A DNA stretch of 64,000 bases. Origin: UBA668 sp041394605. GTDB lineage: Bacteria > Actinomycetota > Acidimicrobiia > Acidimicrobiales > Ilumatobacteraceae. The stretch spans positions 682,001 through 746,000 of the forward strand of contig JAWKHX010000004.1 of assembly GCA_041394605.1 (NCBI GenBank), read 5' to 3'. A program made the translations under genes and the position numbers. The number at the start of each line of letters is the position of its first letter. Position 1 is the first letter of the stretch. Positions 1 through 7,077 of this stretch are shown in pieces. A model generated the notes under the pieces. That model did not search any database and was not told the origin of the DNA. It saw only the letters and a program-made list of their open reading frames with translations.

Positions 1-401
1 ACCACCGGGTGGGTCAGCGCACCGGCGCGACCTTCGTACACGTCGCCGTCGCGCCCGATGAAGAACTGGTAGCACACGTCCGGCCAGCCCTTCGAGGGGT
101 CGCTGCTGGTGTGCCACCAGTAGGTCACCCGCATGACGTCCCGCGGGTCGGCGTAGGTGTTCGACGAGGCCGTGTGGTGGACCAGCAGGAAGCGGGAGTC
201 CTCCAGCACCGTCGGCCGCTTCGGCGGCAGGTCGCCGCCCCAGTGGGCGCGAGGGTGGATGAACAGCCCGGGCATGACCTCCACCGGCGCCACCGGCGGA
301 GGGTAGGCGGCGGTCGCCGGACGAGCGCCCGTGAGGAGTGCCGCCGTCCCGACCGCCGCCCCGACGAGCAGTTGGCGGCGAGTCGGCTCGTGGTCACACA
401 T
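1..401 (-). CDS. Tat-exported PGRP-type N-acetylmuramoyl-L-alanine amidase (3' part outside window)
   Basis: Only the first 133 codons are visible; the gene runs off the left edge. The N-terminus has a twin-arginine signal (RRQLLVGAA, residues 8-16) followed by a hydrophobic stretch to about residue 32, so the product is probably exported folded. LLVHHTA at residues 72-78 and FFIGRDGDVYEGR near 113-125 are the first-strand histidine motif and the conserved core of the peptidoglycan-recognition/amidase fold, whose zinc enzymes cleave the MurNAc-L-Ala bond. The later zinc ligands lie outside the window, so catalysis cannot be confirmed. The start has no Shine-Dalgarno; a hexamer TAAGTT (409-414, minus) lies 7 nt upstream. 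Confidence 0.8.
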   Translation of the reverse strand, partial: MCDHEPTRRQLLVGAAVGTAALLTGARPATAAYPPPVAPVEVMPGLFIHPRAHWGGDLPPKRPTVLEDSRFLLVHHTASSNTYADPRDVMRVTYWWHTSSDPSKGWPDVCYQFFIGRDGDVYEGRAGALTHPV

Positions 402-463
402 CACCGTGAACTTAGTATCGGGACAGGCGGACGTCCCATGTCCGCAGTACCGAAGGGGTATCA

Positions 464-1381
464 ATGAGCAGACTGTGTGAGGGGCGCGTGGCGATTGTCA
501 CCGGTGCGGGGCGCGGTATCGGCCGCGAGCATGCACTCAGCCTCGCGTACCACGGCGCAAAGGTGGTCGTGAACGACCTCGGTGGCAACACCGACGGCAC
601 GGGCTCGGACCTCTCGCCGGCCGAGCAGGTGGTGCAGGAGATCGTGGCGATGGGCGGCGAAGCCATCGCCAACGGCGACAGCGTGTCGTCGTGGGAGGGC
701 GCCCAGCGGATGGTCAACCAGGCCATCGAGACGTTCGGTGACCTGCACGTGGTGGTCAACAACGCGGGCATCCTGCGCGACCGTGTGCTCGTCAACATGA
801 CCGAGGAGGAGTGGGACGCCGTCATCAACGTCCACCTCAAGGGCACGTTCGCCCCCAGCCGCTGGGCCGCCGCCTACTGGCGCGAGCAGCACAAGGCCGG
901 CAAGCCGGTCAGCGGCCGGATCATCAACACCACGTCGGTGTCGGGCATCTACGGCAACCCGGGCCAGACCAACTACGGCGCCGCCAAGGCCGGCATCGCC
1001 GCCTTCACCAACATCGCCGCGCTGGAACTTGCCCGCTACAACGTCACGGTGAACGCCGTCGGCCCGGTGGCCCTCACCCGCATGACCGAGGGTCTTGGCC
1101 CGGCGCCCGAGACCGACGAGGAGCGTGAGGCCCGCTCGCCGCGCTGGATCGCCCCGATCGTCACCTGGCTGGCCAGCGAGGAGGCCGCCGACATCAGCGG
1201 CCGCGTGTTCGAGGCCAGTGGCCAGGTGCTGGCGGTCGCCGAGGGCTGGGTCCGTGGCCCGCGCCATGCCCCGGTGGACGACCCCACCCAACTCGGCCCC
1301 ATCGTCCGCGACCTCGTCGGCGCGGCCCGTCCCAACAGCGGCATGAACGGCGAGCCCGGCGGCTGGCCCCAGCCGAAGTGA
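464..1381 (+). CDS. SDR dehydrogenase, HSD17B4/multifunctional-enzyme-type (R)-3-hydroxyacyl-CoA dehydrogenase-like
   Basis: A classical short-chain dehydrogenase of 305 aa. It shows the NAD(P) glycine motif TGAGRGIG near residue 13, NNAG near 96, and the catalytic YGAAK. The extended N-terminal region with VVNDLGGNTDGTG and the long C-terminal tail resemble the dehydrogenase domain of peroxisomal multifunctional enzyme 2 and its actinobacterial stand-alone homologues, which oxidise 3-hydroxyacyl-CoA, often from sterols or branched acids. The ATG has a good Shine-Dalgarno (AAGGGG). A MaoC-type hydratase gene starts 15 bp downstream, so the two probably form a hydratase/dehydrogenase pair in one transcript. 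The exact substrate is unknown. Confidence 0.88.
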   Translation: MSRLCEGRVAIVTGAGRGIGREHALSLAYHGAKVVVNDLGGNTDGTGSDLSPAEQVVQEIVAMGGEAIANGDSVSSWEGAQRMVNQAIETFGDLHVVVNNAGILRDRVLVNMTEEEWDAVINVHLKGTFAPSRWAAAYWREQHKAGKPVSGRIINTTSVSGIYGNPGQTNYGAAKAGIAAFTNIAALELARYNVTVNAVGPVALTRMTEGLGPAPETDEEREARSPRWIAPIVTWLASEEAADISGRVFEASGQVLAVAEGWVRGPRHAPVDDPTQLGPIVRDLVGAARPNSGMNGEPGGWPQPK

Positions 1382-1396
1382 GAAAGGACCTCTTCC

Positions 1397-2273
1397 ATGC
1401 CTCTCAATCCTGATGCAGTCGGCGCGGTCGGCGACCCCGCGACATCGCCTGGGACTCCAAGGACTGCCTGCTCTACGCAGTGGGCATCGGGGCCGGTCAG
1501 GCCGACCTGCCGTTCTCCACGGAGAACACCCAGAACACCCCCAGGTCGTCTACCCGACGTTCGCTGTGGTGGCGGGCACCGGCGGCGGCACGGGCGGCAT
1601 GTCCGGCTCATCGCAGCGTGGCGGCAGCGCCATGAGCCGCATCGGCGACTTCAACCGGGCCATGCTGGTCCACGGCTCGCAGGCCATCACCCTGCACCGG
1701 CCGATCCCCGTCTCGTGCCAGGCCGTGGCGCAGGACAAGATCGCCGCCATGTACGACAAGGGCAAGGCGGCCGTCGTGGTCACCGAGTCCACCGTCACCA
1801 CCAAGGACGGCGAACCGCTGTGGAGCACCCGCTCGGCCGCGTTCATCCGCGGTGAAGGCGGCTGGGGTGGCGACCGCGGCCCCAGCGGCCCGCAGAACGA
1901 GCCGCCGGAAGGCCGTGGCCCGGACCACGAGGTCACCTACCAGACCTCCCCGGACCAGGCGTTCGTCTACCGGCTCTCCGGCGACCGCAACCCGCTGCAC
2001 ACCGACCCCTCCTTCGCCGCGATGGGCGGCTTCGAGCGGCCCATCCTGCACGGCCTGTGCACGTACGGGTTCACCGGCCGGGCGCTGCTGTCGGCGCTGT
2101 GCGACAACGACGTCACCCGCTTCCACCACATCGAGGGCCGCTTCAGCAGCCCGGTGATGCCCGGCGACGCGCTGACCATCCGCATCTGGCGGATGGGCGA
2201 CGGCGAGGCCGTGTTCACCACCTCGGTGGGCGACAAGCCGGTGATCGACCAGGGTCTGGTGCGGTTCAGCTGA
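1397..2273 (+). CDS. MaoC-family 2-enoyl-CoA hydratase (hydratase 2), disrupted by two single-base deletions
   Basis: Three reading frames must be joined to recover the protein. MPLNPDAVG is read from 1397, DIAWDSKDCLLYAVG from 1441 in the second frame, and QVVYPTFAVV to the stop at 2271-2273 in the third. Adding one C to the run after GGCGA near 1434-1437, and one C to the CCCCC run near 1531-1535, restores one open frame of about 290 aa. The restored product matches the two-hot-dog hydratase-2 family, with the hydratase motif DRNPLHTDP near 1981. It would hydrate trans-2-enoyl-CoA to (R)-3-hydroxyacyl-CoA, the substrate of the upstream SDR. Both lesions are in C runs, so sequence error is more likely than decay. 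Confidence 0.8.
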
Positions 2274-2278
2274 ACCGC

Positions 2279-2327
2279 GGGGCGACGTCCGTCGGCGTTT
2301 GTGTCAAGAACGCCGACGCGTCGCCCC
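2279..2327. terminator. Strong hairpin between convergent genes, probable bidirectional terminator
   Basis: Outer stem GGGGCGACG / CGTCGCCCC (2279-2287 with 2319-2327) and inner stem CGTCGGCGTT / AACGCCGACG (2290-2299 with 2309-2318) are both perfect. They are separated by a TC bulge, with a 9-nt loop. The hairpin lies between the MaoC stop and the end of the convergent downstream gene. There is no clear T tract. Confidence 0.65.
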
Positions 2328-2374
2328 TGGTCAGCGCCCGACAGCGTTTACGTAGAAGGCGAACAGCGGGCCGG

Positions 2375-2932
2375 TCACTCGGGGTCGGGGTAGCAGACGA
2401 CGTTGATGTCGATGCCGCTCACGTAGGGGTCGTGCTCGCGCACGGCCTTGCGCGCCCGGTCGGCCACGGCGGACAGGCCCGACGCCGTGTCGTAGGCGGC
2501 CGGGACCTGCACGTTGACCACGATTCGGGTGGGTTCGCGGCGCACGTCCACCAGCGCCGGCACGGTGCCCAACTCGTTGCGCACCGCCTGGGCGTAGGCG
2601 GCCTCCACCTTGCGGGCGGCCAGCGCATTGGCCACCGTGAGATCGGGTAGGTCGTCGGCGGGGTGCTGGGGGTCCACCTCCACCGTGGGCACGCGGTGAC
2701 GGGCGGCGCACACCGACCCCATCTCGTTGAGCGTGCGCTGAGCGCCGGGTTCGCGGGCCACGATGGCCAGGTCCACATGCCCATCCAGCGGGCATTCGGC
2801 GTGATGGGCGATGCCACGGCACGGGCCGCCGTGCTCGTCGTTGCAGGACAGCACCTGGTGGCCATTGGCCATGAGGTCCCCGGCGATGGCGGTGGCGGTA
2901 CCCGGCGTCGACTCGATCAGCAGCAGCTTCAT
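2375..2932 (-). CDS. Hypothetical protein with N-terminal Rossmann-like segment and Cys/His cluster
   Basis: I do not recognise this 185-aa protein. It begins MKLLLIESTPGTA, a strand-loop-helix start like a receiver or Rossmann domain. A Cys/His-rich loop follows, with C30, H34, C38, H43, H44 and C47 (residue numbers from this ATG), which could bind a metal. The middle contains VDLAIVARE. The C-terminal 60 residues alternate strand and helix and end in INVVCYPDPE. An in-frame ATG three codons upstream (2941) is possible. It lies downstream of proS on the same strand, 62 bp after the proS stop, and may be co-transcribed with it. Confidence 0.6.
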   Translation of the reverse strand: MKLLLIESTPGTATAIAGDLMANGHQVLSCNDEHGGPCRGIAHHAECPLDGHVDLAIVAREPGAQRTLNEMGSVCAARHRVPTVEVDPQHPADDLPDLTVANALAARKVEAAYAQAVRNELGTVPALVDVRREPTRIVVNVQVPAAYDTASGLSAVADRARKAVREHDPYVSGIDINVVCYPDPE

Positions 2933-2994
2933 GGCGCCCATGTCAGCCGCCCGGGCGCCTGTGCGGCCAGGGGCGAAGGTCCCCAGGTGGTGGG

Positions 2995-4746
2995 TCAGGC
3001 GTCGCGCAGCAGGCCGACGATCTCGGCCAACGGCACATCTCGGCGCCCGCCGGTGCGGCGATCCTTCAGCTCCACCACACCGTCGGCCAGGCCGCGGCCG
3101 ACCACCACGATGGTGGGCACGCCGAGCAGTTCCGAGTCGTTGAACTTCACGCCGGGAGACACACCGACGCGGTCGTCCAGCAGCACGCGCAGGCCCGCGG
3201 CCTCGCACTCCGCAGCCAGCTGCTCGGCAGCCGGCAGCTGGGGGTCGGTGGGCTTGCCGGTGGCCACGATGTGCACGTCCGCCGGCGCGACCTCACGGGG
3301 CCAGATCAGCCCCTTGTCGTCGCAGCCGATCTCGGCGATGGCTGCCACGGCGCGGGATACGCCGATGCCGTACGAGCCCATGGTGACGACCCGGGTCTTG
3401 CCGTTCTCGTCCAGCACGGTGAGGCCCAGCGCCTCGGCGTACTTGCGGCCGAGCTGGAAGATGTGGCCCATCTCGATGCCGCGGGCGATCTCCATGGCCG
3501 AACCGCAGCGGGGGCAGGGGTCGCCCGGCAGCACCTCGGCCGCCTCGATGACGCCGTCGGGCGTGAAGTCCCGCCCCATCACCAGGTTCATCACGTGCTG
3601 GCCGGGCTGATCCGCGCCGGTGATCCAGGCCGTGCCGTCCACCACCCGGGGGTCCACCAGGTAGCGGATGCCGCTGGCGTTCTCCAAGCCCAGCGCGCCG
3701 GGCCCGATGTAGCCCTTGGCCAGCGCCGGGTTGGCCGCGAAGTCCTCCTCGGAGAACGGCTCGATCTCGGCGGGGCCGACCTGGGCCTCCAGGCGCTTCA
3801 GGTCCACGTCGCGGTCGCCGGGCACGCCGATGGCGAGCGCGGTGCTGGTGCCGTCGGGGTTGCGCAGCTTCACCACCAGGTTCTTCAGCGTGTCCGCGGC
3901 CGTCCACTCGCGATCCGGGTGACGCAGTTCGGGACGGGCGTTGAACAGGTCCACCAGGGTCTGGATGGTGGGTGTGTCCGGCGTGTCCATCACGGCCGCG
4001 GCGGGTAGCCCGTCGAAGGCGATGGGGGCGGGCGGCTGGACCTGCACGGCCTCGGTGTTGGCCGCGTAGTCGCAGGCCGAGCAGCGCACATAGGTGTCCT
4101 CGCCGACGGCCAGGGGCACCAGGAACTCCTCGCTGGCGGAGCCGCCCATGGCCCCGCTCATGGCCGACACGATGACGTAGGGCAGGCCGAGGCGGTCGAA
4201 CGTGCGCTGGTACGCCACCCGGTGCTTGTCGTAGCTGGCCTGCAGGCCCTCGTCGTCGATGTCGAAGGAGTAGGAGTCCTTCATGACGAACTCGCGGCCG
4301 CGCAGCAGGCCGGCGCAGGGCCTGGCCTCGTCGCGGTACTTCGTCTGGATCTGGTAGATCACCAGGGGCAGGTCCTTGTAGCTGCTGTACAGGTCCTTCA
4401 CCAGCAGGGTGAACATCTCCTCGTGGGTGGGGGCGAGCAGGAAGTCCGCTCCCTTGCGGTCCTGCAGGCGGAACAGGTTGTCGCCGTAGTCGGCCCACCG
4501 GCCGCTGGCCTCGTAGGGATCCTTGGGCAGCAGGGCGGGGAAGTGGACCTCCTGGAAGCCCTCGCGGTCCATCTCCTCACGGATGATGCGCTCGACGTTG
4601 CGGTAGACGATCCACCCGAGCGGCAGCCAGGTGAACCCACCGGGAGCGGCGCGGCGGATGTAGCCGCCACGGACCAGCAGGCGGTGGCTGGCCACCTCCG
4701 CATCGGCGGGGTCCTCGCGCAGGGTGCGGAGGAACAACGTCGACAT
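2995..4746 (-). CDS. proS: Prolyl-tRNA synthetase
   Basis: Class II aminoacyl-tRNA synthetase of 583 aa, the bacterial-type ProRS that attaches proline to tRNA-Pro. The N-terminus STLFLRTLREDPADAE is the family signature. The catalytic core shows TKYRDEARPC and GREFVMKDSYSF (motif 2), then the inserted editing-type domain, GSYGIGVSR (motif 3) and a C-terminal anticodon-binding domain (VHIVATG, FNDSELLGVP). The ATG at 4746 is used here. GTG codons at 4755 and 4764 lie next to the purine-rich GAGGTGAG and may be the true start, adding VLR or VRPVLR. The gene diverges from rimP across a 231-bp promoter region. Confidence 0.96.
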   Translation of the reverse strand: MSTLFLRTLREDPADAEVASHRLLVRGGYIRRAAPGGFTWLPLGWIVYRNVERIIREEMDREGFQEVHFPALLPKDPYEASGRWADYGDNLFRLQDRKGADFLLAPTHEEMFTLLVKDLYSSYKDLPLVIYQIQTKYRDEARPCAGLLRGREFVMKDSYSFDIDDEGLQASYDKHRVAYQRTFDRLGLPYVIVSAMSGAMGGSASEEFLVPLAVGEDTYVRCSACDYAANTEAVQVQPPAPIAFDGLPAAAVMDTPDTPTIQTLVDLFNARPELRHPDREWTAADTLKNLVVKLRNPDGTSTALAIGVPGDRDVDLKRLEAQVGPAEIEPFSEEDFAANPALAKGYIGPGALGLENASGIRYLVDPRVVDGTAWITGADQPGQHVMNLVMGRDFTPDGVIEAAEVLPGDPCPRCGSAMEIARGIEMGHIFQLGRKYAEALGLTVLDENGKTRVVTMGSYGIGVSRAVAAIAEIGCDDKGLIWPREVAPADVHIVATGKPTDPQLPAAEQLAAECEAAGLRVLLDDRVGVSPGVKFNDSELLGVPTIVVVGRGLADGVVELKDRRTGGRRDVPLAEIVGLLRDA

Positions 4747-4819
4747 TCGCAGCACGGGTCTCACCTCGGGTTCGGGTCGGAACCCGTCGCGGGTCGCGCG
4801 GCGGGTCGTGTCCCGCCGA

Positions 4820-4825
4820 AGGCTA
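4820..4825 (-). promoter_or_regulatory. Candidate -10 box for proS
   Basis: On the minus strand this reads TAGCCT preceded by GG. It would give a proS leader of about 65 nt. No convincing -35 is visible. It lies 12 bp from the opposing rimP -10 candidate, so the two promoters are back to back. Confidence 0.4.
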
Positions 4826-4837
4826 CCGGCAGCCCGG

Positions 4838-4843
4838 TATAGT
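4838..4843 (+). promoter_or_regulatory. Candidate -10 box (TATAGT) for rimP-nusA-infB
   Basis: TATAGT is the best -10 match in the region and is rare in such GC-rich DNA. It lies 134 bp before the rimP ATG, leaving a long leader that includes the hairpin at 4872-4902. Confidence 0.5.
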
Positions 4844-4871
4844 GTTCGGGTCCTTTGACGTTCGACGAACC

Positions 4872-4902
4872 GAAGGCGTGGGCACCAGCGGCCCACGCCT
4901 TC
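4872..4902 (+). promoter_or_regulatory. 12-bp leader hairpin upstream of rimP-nusA
   Basis: GAAGGCGTGGGC (4872-4883) pairs perfectly with GCCCACGCCTTC (4891-4902) around a 7-nt loop. It lies inside the presumed rimP leader, 75 bp before the start codon, and is followed by TGTACTACT, a weak pyrimidine-rich tail. It could be an attenuator for the operon that encodes NusA, or only an RNA-stability element. Confidence 0.5.
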
Positions 4903-4977
4903 TGTACTACTAGGGGCCGGTGCGCCGGCCGACACCGCCGGTCCGCCGGCCACACACAGGAGAAGGGAGGAGCCACG

Positions 4978-5550
4978 ATGAGCGAGAGCGCCACCGTCGA
5001 GAAGGTGCGCAGCCTGGTCGAACCCATCGTGGCCGACCTCCATCTCGACCTGTACGACCTGGAGTACCGCGGCGGCGTCCTGCGGATCACGGTGGACACG
5101 CCGCCCGGCAGCGAGGGTGGGGTGAACCTGGACACCATCGCCCTGGCCACCCGGCTCATCGGCCGCGACCTGGACCATCACGATCCCGTCCCCGGCCACT
5201 ACACGCTGGAGGTCACCAGCCCGGGTCTGGAGCGCACCCTGCGCACCCCGGCGCACTTCCAGCGCGAGGTCGGCAAGACCGTCGCCATCCGCCTGCGCGA
5301 CACCGCCGGCGACGCCCGCCGCCTCCAGGGCGTGCTGTCTGCCGCCACGGACACCGAGGCCACCGTCCTGCTGGACCAGCCGGGCCCCGATGGCGCCACC
5401 GAGCGCACCGTGCCGTACACCCAGATCGACCGCGCCCGCACCGTGTTCGTGTGGGGGCCGGCCCCCAAGCCTGGTGGCCCCTCGGCCAAGCCGGGCGCCA
5501 AGCAGTCCGCCCGCAGCGGGACTCGTAGTGAGAAAGGAGCCACGCGATGA
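4978..5550 (+). CDS. rimP: Ribosome maturation factor RimP
   Basis: 190 aa, needed for 30S subunit assembly. The N-terminal alpha/beta domain (VRSLVEPIVADLHLDLYDLEY) and the motif HYTLEVTSPGLERTL near residue 80 are diagnostic for RimP. The Sm-like C-terminal half is followed by a Pro/Lys/Ser-rich tail of about 35 residues. The ATG at 4978 is preceded by GGGAGG at good spacing. The stop overlaps the nusA ATG by 4 nt (ATGA), indicating translational coupling, so rimP heads the rimP-nusA-ylxR-infB operon. Confidence 0.95.
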   Translation: MSESATVEKVRSLVEPIVADLHLDLYDLEYRGGVLRITVDTPPGSEGGVNLDTIALATRLIGRDLDHHDPVPGHYTLEVTSPGLERTLRTPAHFQREVGKTVAIRLRDTAGDARRLQGVLSAATDTEATVLLDQPGPDGATERTVPYTQIDRARTVFVWGPAPKPGGPSAKPGAKQSARSGTRSEKGATR

Positions 5551-6758
5551 GCAGCCTGGACATGGGCGAAGCCATCAAGATGCTGGCCAACGAGAAGAAC
5601 ATCTCCGTCGACACCCTGCTCCACGTGCTGGTCGATGCGCTGGCCACCGCCTACAAGCGGCGCCCCGGCGCGGCCGACGAGGTGGTGGTGGAGGTCAACC
5701 CGGACACGTACGAGTTCACCTTCCTCGCCTACGACGTGGACGACGACGGCAACTGGGTCAACGAGCGTGACGACACCCCGCGCAAGGAGGAACTGGGCCG
5801 CATCGCCGCCCAGACCTTCCGCCAGGTGATGAGCCAGCGCATCCGCGAGGCGGAACGCGACCGCAAGTTCGAGGAGTACGCCAACCGCGAGGGCGACATC
5901 GTCACCGGCATCATCCAGCAGGCCGACGACCGCTACACCCTGCTGGACCTCGGCCGGGTGGAGAGCCTCATGCCCAAGGCCGAGCAGGTGCCGTTCGAGC
6001 GCCCCGTGCCGGGCGACCGGGTGAAGGCCTACATCGTGGAGGTCCGCAAGACGGCCAAAGGCCCGCAGATCGTGGTCAGCCGCACCCACCCGGGCCTCAT
6101 CAAGCGCCTCTTCGAGCTGGAGGTGCCGGAGATCGCCGACGGCATCGTGGAGATCAAGGCCTGCGCCCGCGAGCCAGGCCACCGCACCAAGATCGCCGTG
6201 TGGAGCAACGACCACAATGTGGACCCCGTGGGTGCCTGCGTGGGCGCCCGTGGCGGCCGCGTGCGCATGGTGGTGAACGAACTGCGCGGCGAGAAGATCG
6301 ACATCGTGCCGTTCAGCGAGGACCTCGCCGACTTCGTGGCCAAGGCGCTGTCGCCGGCCAAGGTGAAGGACGTCATCATCTCCGCCGACGCCACCCAGGC
6401 CGACGTGATCGTGCCCGACGCCCAGCTCAGCCTGGCCATCGGCAAGGAGGGCCAGAACGCCCGCCTGGCGGCCCGGCTCACCGGTGTGCGCATCGACATC
6501 CGTGGCGAGAGCCAGCCGGAGGACGGCCTGGACGACGACGCCGACTACGAAGAGGGCGAGTGGGTGCAGAACCCCGAGACCGGTGAGATGGAGTGGCACG
6601 CTGCCGACGGCTCCGTGGTCACACAGCAGGAATACGAGGCCGGCGCCGGCGACGAGCCCGCTGCCGAGCCGGTGGCCGAACAGCCGGCCGGCGACGGCGC
6701 GGCCGCCGAGGCCGCGGAGCCGGCCACGACAGAGGAAGCAGGTGGTGACAACGCCTGA
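5547..6758 (+). CDS. nusA: Transcription termination/antitermination factor NusA
   Basis: 403 aa. Order of domains: N-terminal RNA-polymerase-binding domain (about 1-115), S1 (about 120-190, EGDIVTGIIQQ), KH1 (VGACVGARGGRVRMV) and KH2 (SLAIGKEGQNARLAARLTG). NusA binds RNA polymerase and nascent RNA and modulates pausing, termination and antitermination. A C-terminal tail of about 75 residues beyond KH2 is acidic and Ala/Pro/Glu-rich, and contains an aromatic patch (GEWVQNPETGEMEW). The acidic C-terminal repeats of gamma-proteobacteria are absent. The gene overlaps rimP at its start and ylxR at its end. Confidence 0.96.
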   Translation: MSSLDMGEAIKMLANEKNISVDTLLHVLVDALATAYKRRPGAADEVVVEVNPDTYEFTFLAYDVDDDGNWVNERDDTPRKEELGRIAAQTFRQVMSQRIREAERDRKFEEYANREGDIVTGIIQQADDRYTLLDLGRVESLMPKAEQVPFERPVPGDRVKAYIVEVRKTAKGPQIVVSRTHPGLIKRLFELEVPEIADGIVEIKACAREPGHRTKIAVWSNDHNVDPVGACVGARGGRVRMVVNELRGEKIDIVPFSEDLADFVAKALSPAKVKDVIISADATQADVIVPDAQLSLAIGKEGQNARLAARLTGVRIDIRGESQPEDGLDDDADYEEGEWVQNPETGEMEWHAADGSVVTQQEYEAGAGDEPAAEPVAEQPAGDGAAAEAAEPATTEEAGGDNA

Positions 6759-7071
6759 TCGCACTGCACCGATCCGCACCTGCGTGGGGTGCCGCACACG
6801 GCTGCCCCAGGCGCGCATGGTGCGGTGCGTGCTCGCTCCCGGTGGCCCCGCCGTCAGCCGTACCGCCCCAGGGCGCGGTGCGTGGCTGTGCTCGGCGGCC
6901 TGCCTGGACACCGCGATCCGGCGACGCCAGTTCGAACGGGCCTGGCGGTGCCCGGTGGCGCAGGACACGCTGGACGCGTTGCGGATCGCGTTCGATGGCG
7001 TTATCACCAACATGGAAGAATTGCCCGCCGGTGGGTTCGAACCCGCCGGCACGGGGCCGATGAAAGGCTGA
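6745..7071 (+). CDS. ylxR: YlxR/RnpM-family RNA-binding protein
   Basis: Small DUF448 protein of 108 aa, always found between nusA and infB. It shows the family hallmark TCVGCR near the N-terminus, followed by RMVRCV and GRGAWLC-x3-C. Relatives bind RNA, and in firmicutes modulate RNase P. The start is one of two adjacent GTG codons (6742 or 6745). AGGAAG at 6733-6738 favours 6745. The start overlaps the end of nusA by 14 nt in another frame, consistent with coupled translation. Confidence 0.9.
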   Translation: MTTPDRTAPIRTCVGCRTRLPQARMVRCVLAPGGPAVSRTAPGRGAWLCSAACLDTAIRRRQFERAWRCPVAQDTLDALRIAFDGVITNMEELPAGGFEPAGTGPMKG

Positions 7072-7077
7072 AAGGGT

